Source: Palaemon carinicauda
Lineage: Eukaryota; Arthropoda; Malacostraca; Decapoda; Palaemonidae
Direction: 5' to 3'
Assembly (NCBI RefSeq): GCF_036898095.1
Contig: NC_090763.1
Coordinates: forward strand, 61,225,241 to 61,289,240
Length of the DNA: 64,000 bases
Below the pieces are notes generated by a model. It saw only the letters and a program-made list of their open reading frames with translations, was not told where the DNA came from and searched no databases. The translations under genes were made by a program, and so were the position numbers. Of this stretch, positions 22,690 to 31,415 are shown one piece after another (position 1 is the stretch's first letter; every line of letters starts with the position of its first letter).

Positions 22690-25600
22690 AAGTGTTACAT
22701 TATTTCTGTGAAATTTAGAGACTTCAGATTTTCAAACTACTGTATATAATCTTTACAAAATTTGATTAAGAGTGGGGTTATCTCAAGACATACAATTATT
22801 TTACATACATGCCTCATACTAAAATAACCATAATGCCTGATTACCATATTAAAAGTGACAAATTCATGTGTACTACCAAAATTCAGCAACAATTAAAAGT
22901 GAGACCATCTTGCACTTACTTGCCAAAACCCTCTCTCTTCTATAATTGATGTCATCTGGTGCTTTTCCAAATTTCAACTAAAGCATTGTTTCATCACAAT
23001 TGTAATAAGTTGATATAGTATATAGTGCTGTATTGTATTTTTCTCATCCAAGTTGATATAGTTATAGTGCTGTCTTGTATTTTTCTCATCCTGATTCTTT
23101 GCAATCAATTTTAGTACATCAATGGTATGATTGTGATTTAGATGTTTTTAGTGGTTATTGTGTATTGTTTTAACCAGATTTCTATCACCAGGAAATTTTC
23201 TGTATTGATGCAAATGTGTTCCATAATACTATATTTTAGTTGTGTATCTAGTATAGTTCCATAAATATGGAATCCACCATAAGCTGTGATTACAAAAATT
23301 GCATGAAATTTTCATAAAGTTGCTGAATAGATTGTGTAAAAAAAATAATACATTGCTTCGTTTTAAAGTTATAGTCAAGCACAGTTGATAGGAAAGTAGT
23401 TGCAAAGGACTTCAGCATTGTTACAAATCCTTCTAACAAGTCCTTCTTAAAATTAATAAGTACACCTTTTGGGTGCTGTTACAGACTTTCATGAGCTAGA
23501 AGCTGCGAGTAGTTTACTCACCTTTCCCAGATATAGCAACATGAAAAACATAGTCCGCTATGCTCATGGAAGAATATGGATTGCTATGGTTTTTTCCTTT
23601 CTCCATAATGAAAAAACTTTCATAGGCCATTGTGATGTCCCATCAGAATGTTGGTCAACAGGATATACTTCTTTACAGAGCTGCCGAAATAGCTTTTGAT
23701 TTTATCCAAGCTTCCGTGTTATTACAGATCTGGCAAGTTTTTATTAACATCCAGTTACTAAACTTTCATTCCAAGTTTATTCACAGGCAAGATTTGGGCC
23801 TAAGTTTTTAGCCGGACCGTAGTATTAAATGCTGAAGGTGGAGAGTAGATTTTCCCTATTATTTGTTAGGAGATACTAGGCAGGACTAGATTATCACAGA
23901 TACTACTATCCAAAGGAATGGGTATGACAAAGTTTTGGGAATTTGTAATTACCATTTCTGGTAGTATTGAAAGCTGTTAAGTAGACCCTCTCATTTGTAC
24001 TGAAGATCATTCAAAGACAAGCACAATGAATCCATAAAGTAGGCATTATATAAACCTTAAGCTGAACACAGTCTTTCTAATTTCATTGCCCAGGTTTGCA
24101 GGGGAGAGTTTAACTGTCAAATGAGGATAGTTTCTAGTATAAAAAATAAAATTTTAATAACTTGAGAGAGTTTGGTAAATTCTCACGTTCTGAACAACTA
24201 CGATCTAAGTCACTGTTGGCCACAACACAACACAAAAGGAATGAGGATCTTTATCCTCTAGCAATAACTCACTTGAACATGTAACACAAATGCATCTAAA
24301 CACCAGTAGACGACATCCCTGATTAAGCTAAAGCAAAATTTCAATATTATAACCGCTCAATCTGGAAGTGCAGACTGCTATGAAAGACCAATCTACACTC
24401 TACGAGTGACAGGAATACTGAGTCTTATCCACAACACTAATTACAATAAAACGCCATATAATCGGCAATAGTGTATTTGGAGGCTTAGTCTATTGGAAGG
24501 AGGGAGAATGGGAAATTTAGTTTCTAATGATATACGTTGACACAAGCGAGCTTGTTAAGCGCCCCCTTCAGATGACCCCGCTACCATCGTACTGTCACCC
24601 TATTCACCATCAATATATTCTAATAAGTGTTATTGAACTTCAACTGTCAGTTTCCTACCAGAATCGACAACAAAAGTGAAGGGATCTCTCTCTTTCCGTT
24701 TATCCAGTTTCTCTACTATGAAAAGTTATCATAACTCAGTATCAGAAAATGAATCGGCTCTTTCAATATCTTTATCACTGAAGGATTCGGAAGTAGAATT
24801 CTCCTCATCCAATAGCTTATTAATATCCAAGTCCTCTTCTTCTGGTAATTATTTAATTTCTCCTTAAGAAATATGCCTCTTCTTGCGAAAAGAAAAAAAG
24901 CAAAAGATTGAATTATTACGAAGAACGTTTGAAGTGTACTGAAAAAAGTGAGCCGTCTAGTGTCAAGCGCTCGACTAAAAAAAACATTGACTGGCAGCCT
25001 ATTACTTTCTACTTAAATCTTACATGTGCTGAAAGTGTTGCCAAATGATGTTCCTCCACTTTCTATATGAGTAAACATATTACAGGGATGACAGCTTGAA
25101 AAATGTGTGTTTAAAATAATAAATGTAATATTACGTGGAAAGTGATACAGAGTAGATCGTAGTAAATGTATCATCATGTGAATGACGCTTACCAGGTTAA
25201 GGAGGAATAAGACCAGCTTCTGAATAGGAATAATGTAAGTGTATCTGCCACTTCAAGTCAGAACTGTTGGAGAAAACAAGGTAGTAAGAACACTTTGTTT
25301 GTTCTTAAAAACTAAACCTTGAGATGCTAGTGCCCCCGTGCTTATGATAATTTTGAAGGGAGGCCACATGGCCACCTACAGGTCTAATAATGTGTTGAAG
25401 CTTCTTAAAATAAAGTTAATGTGTTAAAAGTTTCAATATTTTTATCTAATTTTCATTACAGATAGCTAATTCAGGTGGAGCTTGTAATGGATGAATTGAT
25501 AGACTGCAGACTGAAATATGAGGTGTATGGGATAATCCAGTAGGCTTAAGACTTCTGATGTTGGAGAGGAGATAATTTATAGAATTTATAATTAATATGT

Positions 25601-26004
25601 GATAAAACTGAACTTAATTATATTTTATATTCACCACCTGCTAGTGATAATATTGTGTAGAATGGGATTTTTTTAAAGGCTAGTTATTTATTATTTGTGA
25701 TTTAATGTAAATTTTCTTCTGAGTGAATCAGAAAATTATATTGTAGAATTCTACTGCAAGAACAATTTCGTTAAATATAAGTGCTAAGGCAGGGCATAAT
25801 ATATACATAAATAAGGCCATTTCACACTAGATGCTGAACTTTAATGTGATGCCAAAAATCATTACACAAGATATTATGCAAGCGATGTTTATTTGAGAAT
25901 GACTAGTTTTACTTTTACACACAGGAGATAAGCTACAGCAATTATTGTCCTTATAACTGTGAAAATAGAGGAATTCTAATGTACTTATACTTGTGAATTA
26001 ATCT
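22690..26004 (+). other. Rab9 downstream region, possible 3' UTR intron and exon
   Basis: Mostly AT-rich with no recognisable domain. A pyrimidine-rich tract with CTAAT and TTTCATTACAG ends at about 25461 and could be the acceptor pairing with the donor near 22689, which would place a 3' UTR exon from about 25462. Short ORFs at 23469-23699 and 24676-24867 have no recognisable motifs. Confidence 0.35.
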
Positions 26005-26160
26005 ATCTATATACCAAGGCACTTACCCCAATTTTGGGGGGTAGCCAACATCAAACAAATGAAAAAAAAGGGGACCTTTCCTCTCTATGCTCCTCCCAGC
26101 CTGACGAGGGAATCAACCGAGTTCGGCTGGTATTGCTAGTGTGCCACAGCGTAAATGCAG
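26005..26160. repeat. Interspersed repeat fragment
   Basis: Sequence with CCAATTTTGGGGGGTAGCC and CAACCGAGTTCGGCTGGTAT. I recall similar fragments as dispersed repeats in shrimp sequences, but only one copy is present here, so the call rests on memory. Confidence 0.4.
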
Positions 26161-26243
26161 CGTAAACCACAGATGAAGTATGTCAATTATACAACTATGA
26201 AGTCAAGTGTTTGGCCAATTTATGAAATAGCTCCACATAAATC

Positions 26244-26273
26244 ATGAGAGAGAGAGAGAGAGAGAGGAGAGAG

Positions 26274-26313
<40 letters not shown>

Positions 26314-26318
26314 AGAGC
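26244..26318. repeat. (GA)n microsatellite at the LINE 3' end
   Basis: About 75 bp of GA repeat directly adjoining the 3' end of the LINE. A matching tract borders its 5' end. Confidence 0.97.
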
Positions 26319-26319
26319 C

Positions 26320-29300
26320 TTACCTTATTGCCTTATTTTTTGTTTGGGTTCCCCCAGGTCCCTCAGTGTGAGGCACCTCGTATATCCACCAGAGAGTTGC
26401 TAATACATCTTCCGGTGTATTTTGCATCTTCCAGTCTTGGATGGTCGGGATGCATCTTAGGTATTTATCGAGCTGATTTTTAAATGCATCTACGCTCACT
26501 CCTGATATTTTTCTTAGATGAGCTGGCAGCACATTAAATAGTCGCTGCATTATCGATGCTGGTGCGTAGTGGATTAATGTCCTGTGCGCCTTTCTCAGTT
26601 TACCTGGAATGCTTTTTGGCACTATTAATCTACCTCGGCTTGCTCTTTCTGATACTTTAAGCTCCATGATGTTTTCAGCAATTCCTTCTATTTGCTTCCA
26701 TGCTTGTATTATCATGTAGCGTTCTCTTCTCCTTTCTAGACTGTATAGTTTTAAAAATTGCAGTCTTTCCCAGTAATCAAGGTCCTTAACTTCTTCTATT
26801 CTAGCAGTATAGGACCTTTGTACACTCTCTATTTGCGCAATATCCTTTTGGTAGTGTGGGTACCATATCACATTGCAGTACTCGAGTGTACTACGCACAT
26901 AAGTTTTGTAAAGCATAATCATGTGTTCAGCTTTTCTTGTTTTAAAGTGTCTGAATAACATTCCCATTTTTGCTTTACATTTAGCCAACAGTGTTGCTAT
27001 TTGGTCGTTGCATAACATATTCCTATTTAAAATTACACCAAGGTCTTTAATTGCTTCCTTGTTTGTGATTGTCTCATTATTAGGTCCCTTGTATGCATAC
27101 ACCATTCCTTCTCTGTTTCCATAATTTATTGATTCGAATTTATCGGAGTTAAATACCATCCTATTTATCTCCGCCCATTCATATATTTTGTTTAGATCTC
27201 TTTGTAGTGAGTTCCTATCTTCATCACAAGTAATTTCTCTACTTATTCTTGTGTCATCGGCGAAACTTCTCACTACGGAGTTTTCAACATCACAGTCTAT
27301 GTCTGAGATCATAATAACAAATAGCAGTGCATCTAATACCGTACCTTGGGGCACACCAGATATTACCTGGGCGTCATTTGCAACCACTATCTGTTTTCTG
27401 TTTTGCAGGAATTCTTTTACCCATTTTCCTATCTTTCCCACAATATTATGCTTTCTCATTTTTTTCTCCAATATGTTATGGTCTACCTTGTCAAAGGCTT
27501 TTGCAAAATCTAGATAGATCACATCTGTGTCTTTTTCATTTATCATATTATTGTATATGTTTTCATAGTGAGCTATCAGTTGGGTCTGTGTACTTTTTCC
27601 AGGTACGAAACCGTGTTGACCCATATTAAACAAATTATTTTTGACCAAATGGTTCATTATTTTCTTTTTTATTACCCTCTCATACACTTTCATAATATGT
27701 GATGTTAGACTAACAGGTCTATAGTTGCTTGCCTCTAGTCTTGATCCACTTTTGAAGATAGGGGTTATATAAGCTAATTTATGTTTAACATATATCTCGC
27801 TCATATCTATACTCTGTCTTAGCAGTATTGCAAGTGGCTTCGCGATAGTGTTTGCAGTTTTTTTTAACAAAATCGCTGGAACTCCATCTGGTCCGGCTGC
27901 CGATCCATTTTTAATTTCGTTTATAGCCGTGACAATATCTGCTTCATTAATATCTATATCCGTTAGATATTCAACATTTTCTTCTCTCATTTCTGTTTCA
28001 TTATTCTCATTCGCAATTCTTGGCGTGAACTCACTCTCATATTTTTCTGCTAATATGTTGCATATTTCCTTTTTTTCATTCGTTAGCCGTCCTTCAATTC
28101 TTAGAGGGCCTATTTCTATTCTCCTTTTATTCATCTTTTTTGCATAGGAGTAAAGTACTTTGGGGTTTCTTTTTATATTTTGAAGTGTCCTTTCTTCTAA
28201 GTCCCTTTTTTCATTTTCTTTCGACTGTATAATCTTTTGTTCTGCATTTTCTATCTTACATTTTATTTCCCTCATTTTCCACACATTTTTTTCTTTTGCA
28301 AGATTTTTCTTCCACTTTTTAATTTTCTGAAATAAGATCCTTCTGTCTCTTGGTATGCACGTCTTTTGTTTATTGTTTTTTTTCGGTACATATTTTTCAA
28401 CAATTTTCTCCAGTATTTTGTACAGTATATCCGTATTTACCTGTATATTATCACTTATAAATACATTTTTCCATTCTTTATTCAGTTCTTCATTTATTTC
28501 TGACCATTTTATATTCTTACTGTAAAAGTTGTATTTTCCATATCCTTCCCAAAGTTTTGTGCTTTTATTAATTCTGTGATCACTTGCTTTGGAATGAACT
28601 ATCAATTCTATGACATTGTGGTCTGAAATTCCCGTGTTATACACTATTATTTCTTTAACATAATTCACCTCATTCACAAATACTAGATCTAGGACATTTT
28701 CCTTTCTTGTTGGAATGTGGTTTATTTGTTGCATATTATGTTCTAATAGCATATCTTGAAGCTTTTCAAATTGCCTCTTATCTTCTGCGCTACTATTACT
28801 ATCTTTTTTATATGTATACATACAACCACTTTCTTCTATCCGTTCTTTCCAATCCACGAAAGGAAAGTTAAAATCTCCGGATAGGAGTATATTCCAGTCT
28901 TTATGGTTTCTACATATATCATCTATTTTTTCTATTATTATGTCAAACTCCTTAGTGTTTGGGGGTCTGTAAACTACAATATTCATTAGTTTTTCAAATT
29001 CAAATTCTACCGCAATCAATTCACATTCTGTGTTGCTGTATTTTTCACATACTTTTCCTTGATTTATGTCTCTTCCATATATTGCGGTTCCCCCTTGATT
29101 CCTATTTTTTCTGTCTGATCTATAAGTTTGGAAACCCTTTATCTGGTCATCACTGCCAGTCTCTTGGGAATACCATGTTTCACTTATATTTAATATATCT
29201 ATTTTTTCAATTTGGGTTAGTTCTTCTAAGAACTCTATCTTCCTTTTGGAGTTACTCGTGACTAAACCCTGTGCATTCATTACTATTATGGTTTGTGTTT

Positions 29301-29343
29301 CATCCCCATTATTTAATATTGGTAATAATATGGATTCTCCCAT
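26320..29343 (-). CDS. LINE ORF2: APE-type endonuclease and reverse transcriptase
   Basis: 1007 codons without a break. The apurinic-type endonuclease lies at about residues 18-250, with N23 (NAQGL), E55 (SETW), D157/N159 (SGDFNF) and S240-D241-H242 (SDH). RT lies at about 480-760: GPDGVPA at 484-490, NYRPVSLTS at 540-548, GQHGFVPGKST at 575-585, LDFAKAFDKVDH with D612, SGVPQGTVL at 662-670, and FADD at 694-697 with both catalytic aspartates. The C-terminal part has the Jockey-group block LVRS-like YVRSTLEYCNVIW and SLERRRERY. The residues after SGVPQGTVL are DA where GP is nearly invariant. The start overlaps ORF1 by 31 nt in another frame, which suggests coupled or reinitiated translation. 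The product would nick DNA and prime reverse transcription. Confidence 0.95.
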   Translation of the reverse strand: MGESILLPILNNGDETQTIIVMNAQGLVTSNSKRKIEFLEELTQIEKIDILNISETWYSQETGSDDQIKGFQTYRSDRKNRNQGGTAIYGRDINQGKVCEKYSNTECELIAVEFEFEKLMNIVVYRPPNTKEFDIIIEKIDDICRNHKDWNILLSGDFNFPFVDWKERIEESGCMYTYKKDSNSSAEDKRQFEKLQDMLLEHNMQQINHIPTRKENVLDLVFVNEVNYVKEIIVYNTGISDHNVIELIVHSKASDHRINKSTKLWEGYGKYNFYSKNIKWSEINEELNKEWKNVFISDNIQVNTDILYKILEKIVEKYVPKKNNKQKTCIPRDRRILFQKIKKWKKNLAKEKNVWKMREIKCKIENAEQKIIQSKENEKRDLEERTLQNIKRNPKVLYSYAKKMNKRRIEIGPLRIEGRLTNEKKEICNILAEKYESEFTPRIANENNETEMREENVEYLTDIDINEADIVTAINEIKNGSAAGPDGVPAILLKKTANTIAKPLAILLRQSIDMSEIYVKHKLAYITPIFKSGSRLEASNYRPVSLTSHIMKVYERVIKKKIMNHLVKNNLFNMGQHGFVPGKSTQTQLIAHYENIYNNMINEKDTDVIYLDFAKAFDKVDHNILEKKMRKHNIVGKIGKWVKEFLQNRKQIVVANDAQVISGVPQGTVLDALLFVIMISDIDCDVENSVVRSFADDTRISREITCDEDRNSLQRDLNKIYEWAEINRMVFNSDKFESINYGNREGMVYAYKGPNNETITNKEAIKDLGVILNRNMLCNDQIATLLAKCKAKMGMLFRHFKTRKAEHMIMLYKTYVRSTLEYCNVIWYPHYQKDIAQIESVQRSYTARIEEVKDLDYWERLQFLKLYSLERRRERYMIIQAWKQIEGIAENIMELKVSERASRGRLIVPKSIPGKLRKAHRTLIHYAPASIMQRLFNVLPAHLRKISGVSVDAFKNQLDKYLRCIPTIQDWKMQNTPEDVLATLWWIYEVPHTEGPGGTQTKNKAIR

Positions 29344-30710
29344 GCTTCCTTCCTGTTCTGATATGATGTTCTTTTCTTCATTTCCCGGAATTCTGCCATT
29401 AAAAAATCCAACTTTTCTATTATATTTGCTCTTTCGCCTTCATATTTATTTGTGTGTGTATACCTGCAACTGTCCCCATATCTGCACCAGCCCCTGGCAT
29501 TATAGATGCATTCTTTGTAGTTGGGCTCTAAATGTGAAGGTTTGGGTTGAAAGCCCTCATATCTTGGGGCTCTTGGTTCAAAGCGCGGTTTATACACGGC
29601 CTGCTTTTTTGTTTCTTTTTTTGTTTCTTTTTTGCTTTCATTTTTCTTTTCAGTTTGCTGAGTTTTCTTACTTTCATTCATGGTTGCAGGATGCATATAT
29701 CTACATTTTTTGTTGTAAATGCATCCTTTTCCTTCTTTTAGGTTTTTGCATATTTTTGGATGGAGATCTCTGCATTCGTCTCCATATCCGTCTAAATACG
29801 CACATTTACCATATATTTCATAATTATGGCATATCTTTGGATGCTTGTAGTAGCATCTTTCGCCAAATCTGCAATTCCCTCTTTTCAGCATATTGCAGAC
29901 TATATCCTTCTTTTCTATTTTTTCTTGTTCTTGCTCTTCCCTAAAATTATGTAGGTCCGGGTAGAGTCTCTTGGGTCTATTATTTGTTTCCATCTGGTAA
30001 TTTATTTCTTCATAAGTATGTTGTTGGATGGCATCATAGGTTATATCAATGATTTCTTCTGCATCCTTACACATATCCTGTTCATTGTTCTCTTCTTCTT
30101 CTTTTTCTTCTTCTTCTTCTTCTGTTTCTTCTTCTTCCTCTTCTTTATCTTCAACTATTTGCAGATTTAGTCTCGACTTAATTATATTTTCTATCCAGAC
30201 TAAGCATGTTGAGCAGAATACCTTTGTGTCTTTATTTTTTATTTTTTGCTGTATTTCAGCACATGTGGGATGTGTTGGGACATGACAGGCATCACATTTT
30301 CTAATCAATTGTTGAGGATTATTAATGGAATACCATATCTTACATGTATTACACCATTTTGGCATTCTTTTTCCCATTGCATCAATCAGCATATTCACCA
30401 TATTGGACTTCTTATTGTTCTTTGATGGAATGTGTTGATTGATGTAGACTTTCTTTATAAGTCTCTTTATCACTTGGATTTTCTTTGGAATTTCTTCAAT
30501 TATTTTGCTGATGTTTTCCGCAGATTTGCTCCAGTTTATTGGATCATATTGTTTCAATATGTCTGCGAATATTTTTCCGTCACATTGGTTGACGTTACTA
30601 GTGACCTCTGTTATCAGACGGTCGAGCTCCTGTTTCGCCAACTCATGGAATTTATTTTTCCTGAGTCCAGCGATGTCTCTCCAAGCCTTGCCCGTGTTGT
30701 ACATAGCCAT
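29313..30710 (-). CDS. LINE ORF1: PHD finger, acidic stretch and four CCCH zinc fingers
   Basis: 465 codons. After a helical N-terminus (1-110) there is a C4HC3 PHD-type finger: C120, C123, C139, C142, H147, C150, C166, C169. A Glu-rich stretch follows at 188-208. Three CCCH fingers are clustered: C272-C280-C286-H290 (x7, x5, x3), C294-C303-C313-H317 (x8, x9, x3) and C321-C330-C336-H340 (x8, x5, x3). After a Lys-rich linker (346-370) comes a fourth, C401-C409-C415-H419. PHD fingers are known in CR1-type ORF1 proteins; CCCH fingers bind RNA in host proteins such as CPSF30 and TTP. By inference this protein packages the LINE RNA. I do not know of this exact combination in an ORF1. Confidence 0.92.
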   Translation of the reverse strand: MAMYNTGKAWRDIAGLRKNKFHELAKQELDRLITEVTSNVNQCDGKIFADILKQYDPINWSKSAENISKIIEEIPKKIQVIKRLIKKVYINQHIPSKNNKKSNMVNMLIDAMGKRMPKWCNTCKIWYSINNPQQLIRKCDACHVPTHPTCAEIQQKIKNKDTKVFCSTCLVWIENIIKSRLNLQIVEDKEEEEEETEEEEEEKEEEENNEQDMCKDAEEIIDITYDAIQQHTYEEINYQMETNNRPKRLYPDLHNFREEQEQEKIEKKDIVCNMLKRGNCRFGERCYYKHPKICHNYEIYGKCAYLDGYGDECRDLHPKICKNLKEGKGCIYNKKCRYMHPATMNESKKTQQTEKKNESKKETKKETKKQAVYKPRFEPRAPRYEGFQPKPSHLEPNYKECIYNARGWCRYGDSCRYTHTNKYEGERANIIEKLDFLMAEFREMKKRTSYQNRKEAWENPYYYQY

Positions 30711-30912
30711 CTTGATTAGATTTTTAGTAATTCACAAGATAACTATTCTATGCCGACGTTTTATCCCACTTCTCCGACCTCAAACTAATCACTGACTATT
30801 CACGAAAACTTGTAGCTATATTGCACTCGATAGCCTTTTGTTATCCGCGTTAAATCATGATATTTATAGGTTCGCAAAAGTGTAATCACTAACCGGCACA
30901 CAGATACAAAAC

Positions 30913-30915
<3 letters not shown>
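30711..30915 (-). promoter_or_regulatory. LINE 5' UTR, probable internal promoter
   Basis: About 205 bp between the (GA)n tract and the ORF1 ATG. LINEs carry promoters in this region. A TATAAATATC sequence is present on the coding strand, but its role is unproven. Confidence 0.5.
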
Positions 30916-30990
<75 letters not shown>

Positions 30991-30997
30991 GGGGGGG
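30916..30997. repeat. (GA)n microsatellite at the LINE 5' end
   Basis: About 70 bp of GA with two interruptions, followed by a G run. It faces the matching tract at 26244-26318 on the other side of the LINE. Confidence 0.97.
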
Positions 30998-31132
30998 GGC
31001 TAACTTCCCAGATAAATTATAGGTAGCCAACAAAAAAATAACAAGCAAACATAGGTCATGGTCATACATTTCAACAGGTTGAACTCTTCCTTGTATTTTG
31101 AAAATTTGATGAAACATACGAATAGCCAGGTA

Positions 31133-31415
31133 ACAAATTTATTACAAAAGAAAAATTGGTATAATATAATAAGATTGTGTTATTGCCTTGCAAGGCAACA
31201 AATGAGAAAGCAATACTTTTTTGCAACACCTCAAACCTAATGAAAAACTTAGGAAATTGGTAAGTTACCAAGTTGCTCATATAGTTTCTCTATTTCCTAA
31301 GTTTTTCATTAGGTTTGAGGAGTTGCAAAAAGTAATGCTTTCTCATTTGTTGCCTTGCAAGGCAATAACACAATCCTATTATATTATACCAATTTTTCTT
31401 TTGTAATAAATTTGT
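31133..31415. mobile_element. Long near-perfect hairpin (fold-back MITE)
   Basis: Arms 31133-31257 and 31292-31415 are inverted copies of about 125 bp with only a few differences, separated by a 34-bp loop. Each arm contains the palindrome GCCTTGCAAGGC. The outer ends are ACAAATTTATTAC and its complement. There is no coding capacity. It would form a long RNA hairpin if transcribed. Confidence 0.9.

Larger units (their letters stand above)
26313..30915 (-). mobile_element. Full-length two-ORF LINE (CR1/L2/Jockey group)
   Basis: A 4.6-kb non-LTR retrotransposon: 5' UTR of about 200 bp (30711-30915), ORF1 (30710-29313), ORF2 overlapping by 31 nt (29343-26320), and almost no 3' UTR. Both ORFs are uninterrupted, so it is young. 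Both ends abut (GA)n tracts. On the coding strand it finishes with AATAAGG-type short repeats right at the ORF2 stop, as in CR1-like elements that end in short tandem repeats rather than poly(A). The endonuclease, RT and C-terminal region place it in the CR1/L2/Jockey assemblage; I cannot name the clade. Confidence 0.93.

Noticed and set aside
23469..23699. 76-codon ORF downstream of Rab9
   Set aside because: No recognisable motif and no splice or start evidence; expected by chance.
24700..24860. Acidic Glu/Asp/Ser-rich reading on the - strand (EEEDLDINKLLDEEN)
   Set aside because: It resembles the acidic N-terminus of piggyBac-like proteins, but there is no methionine in place and no transposase domain follows.
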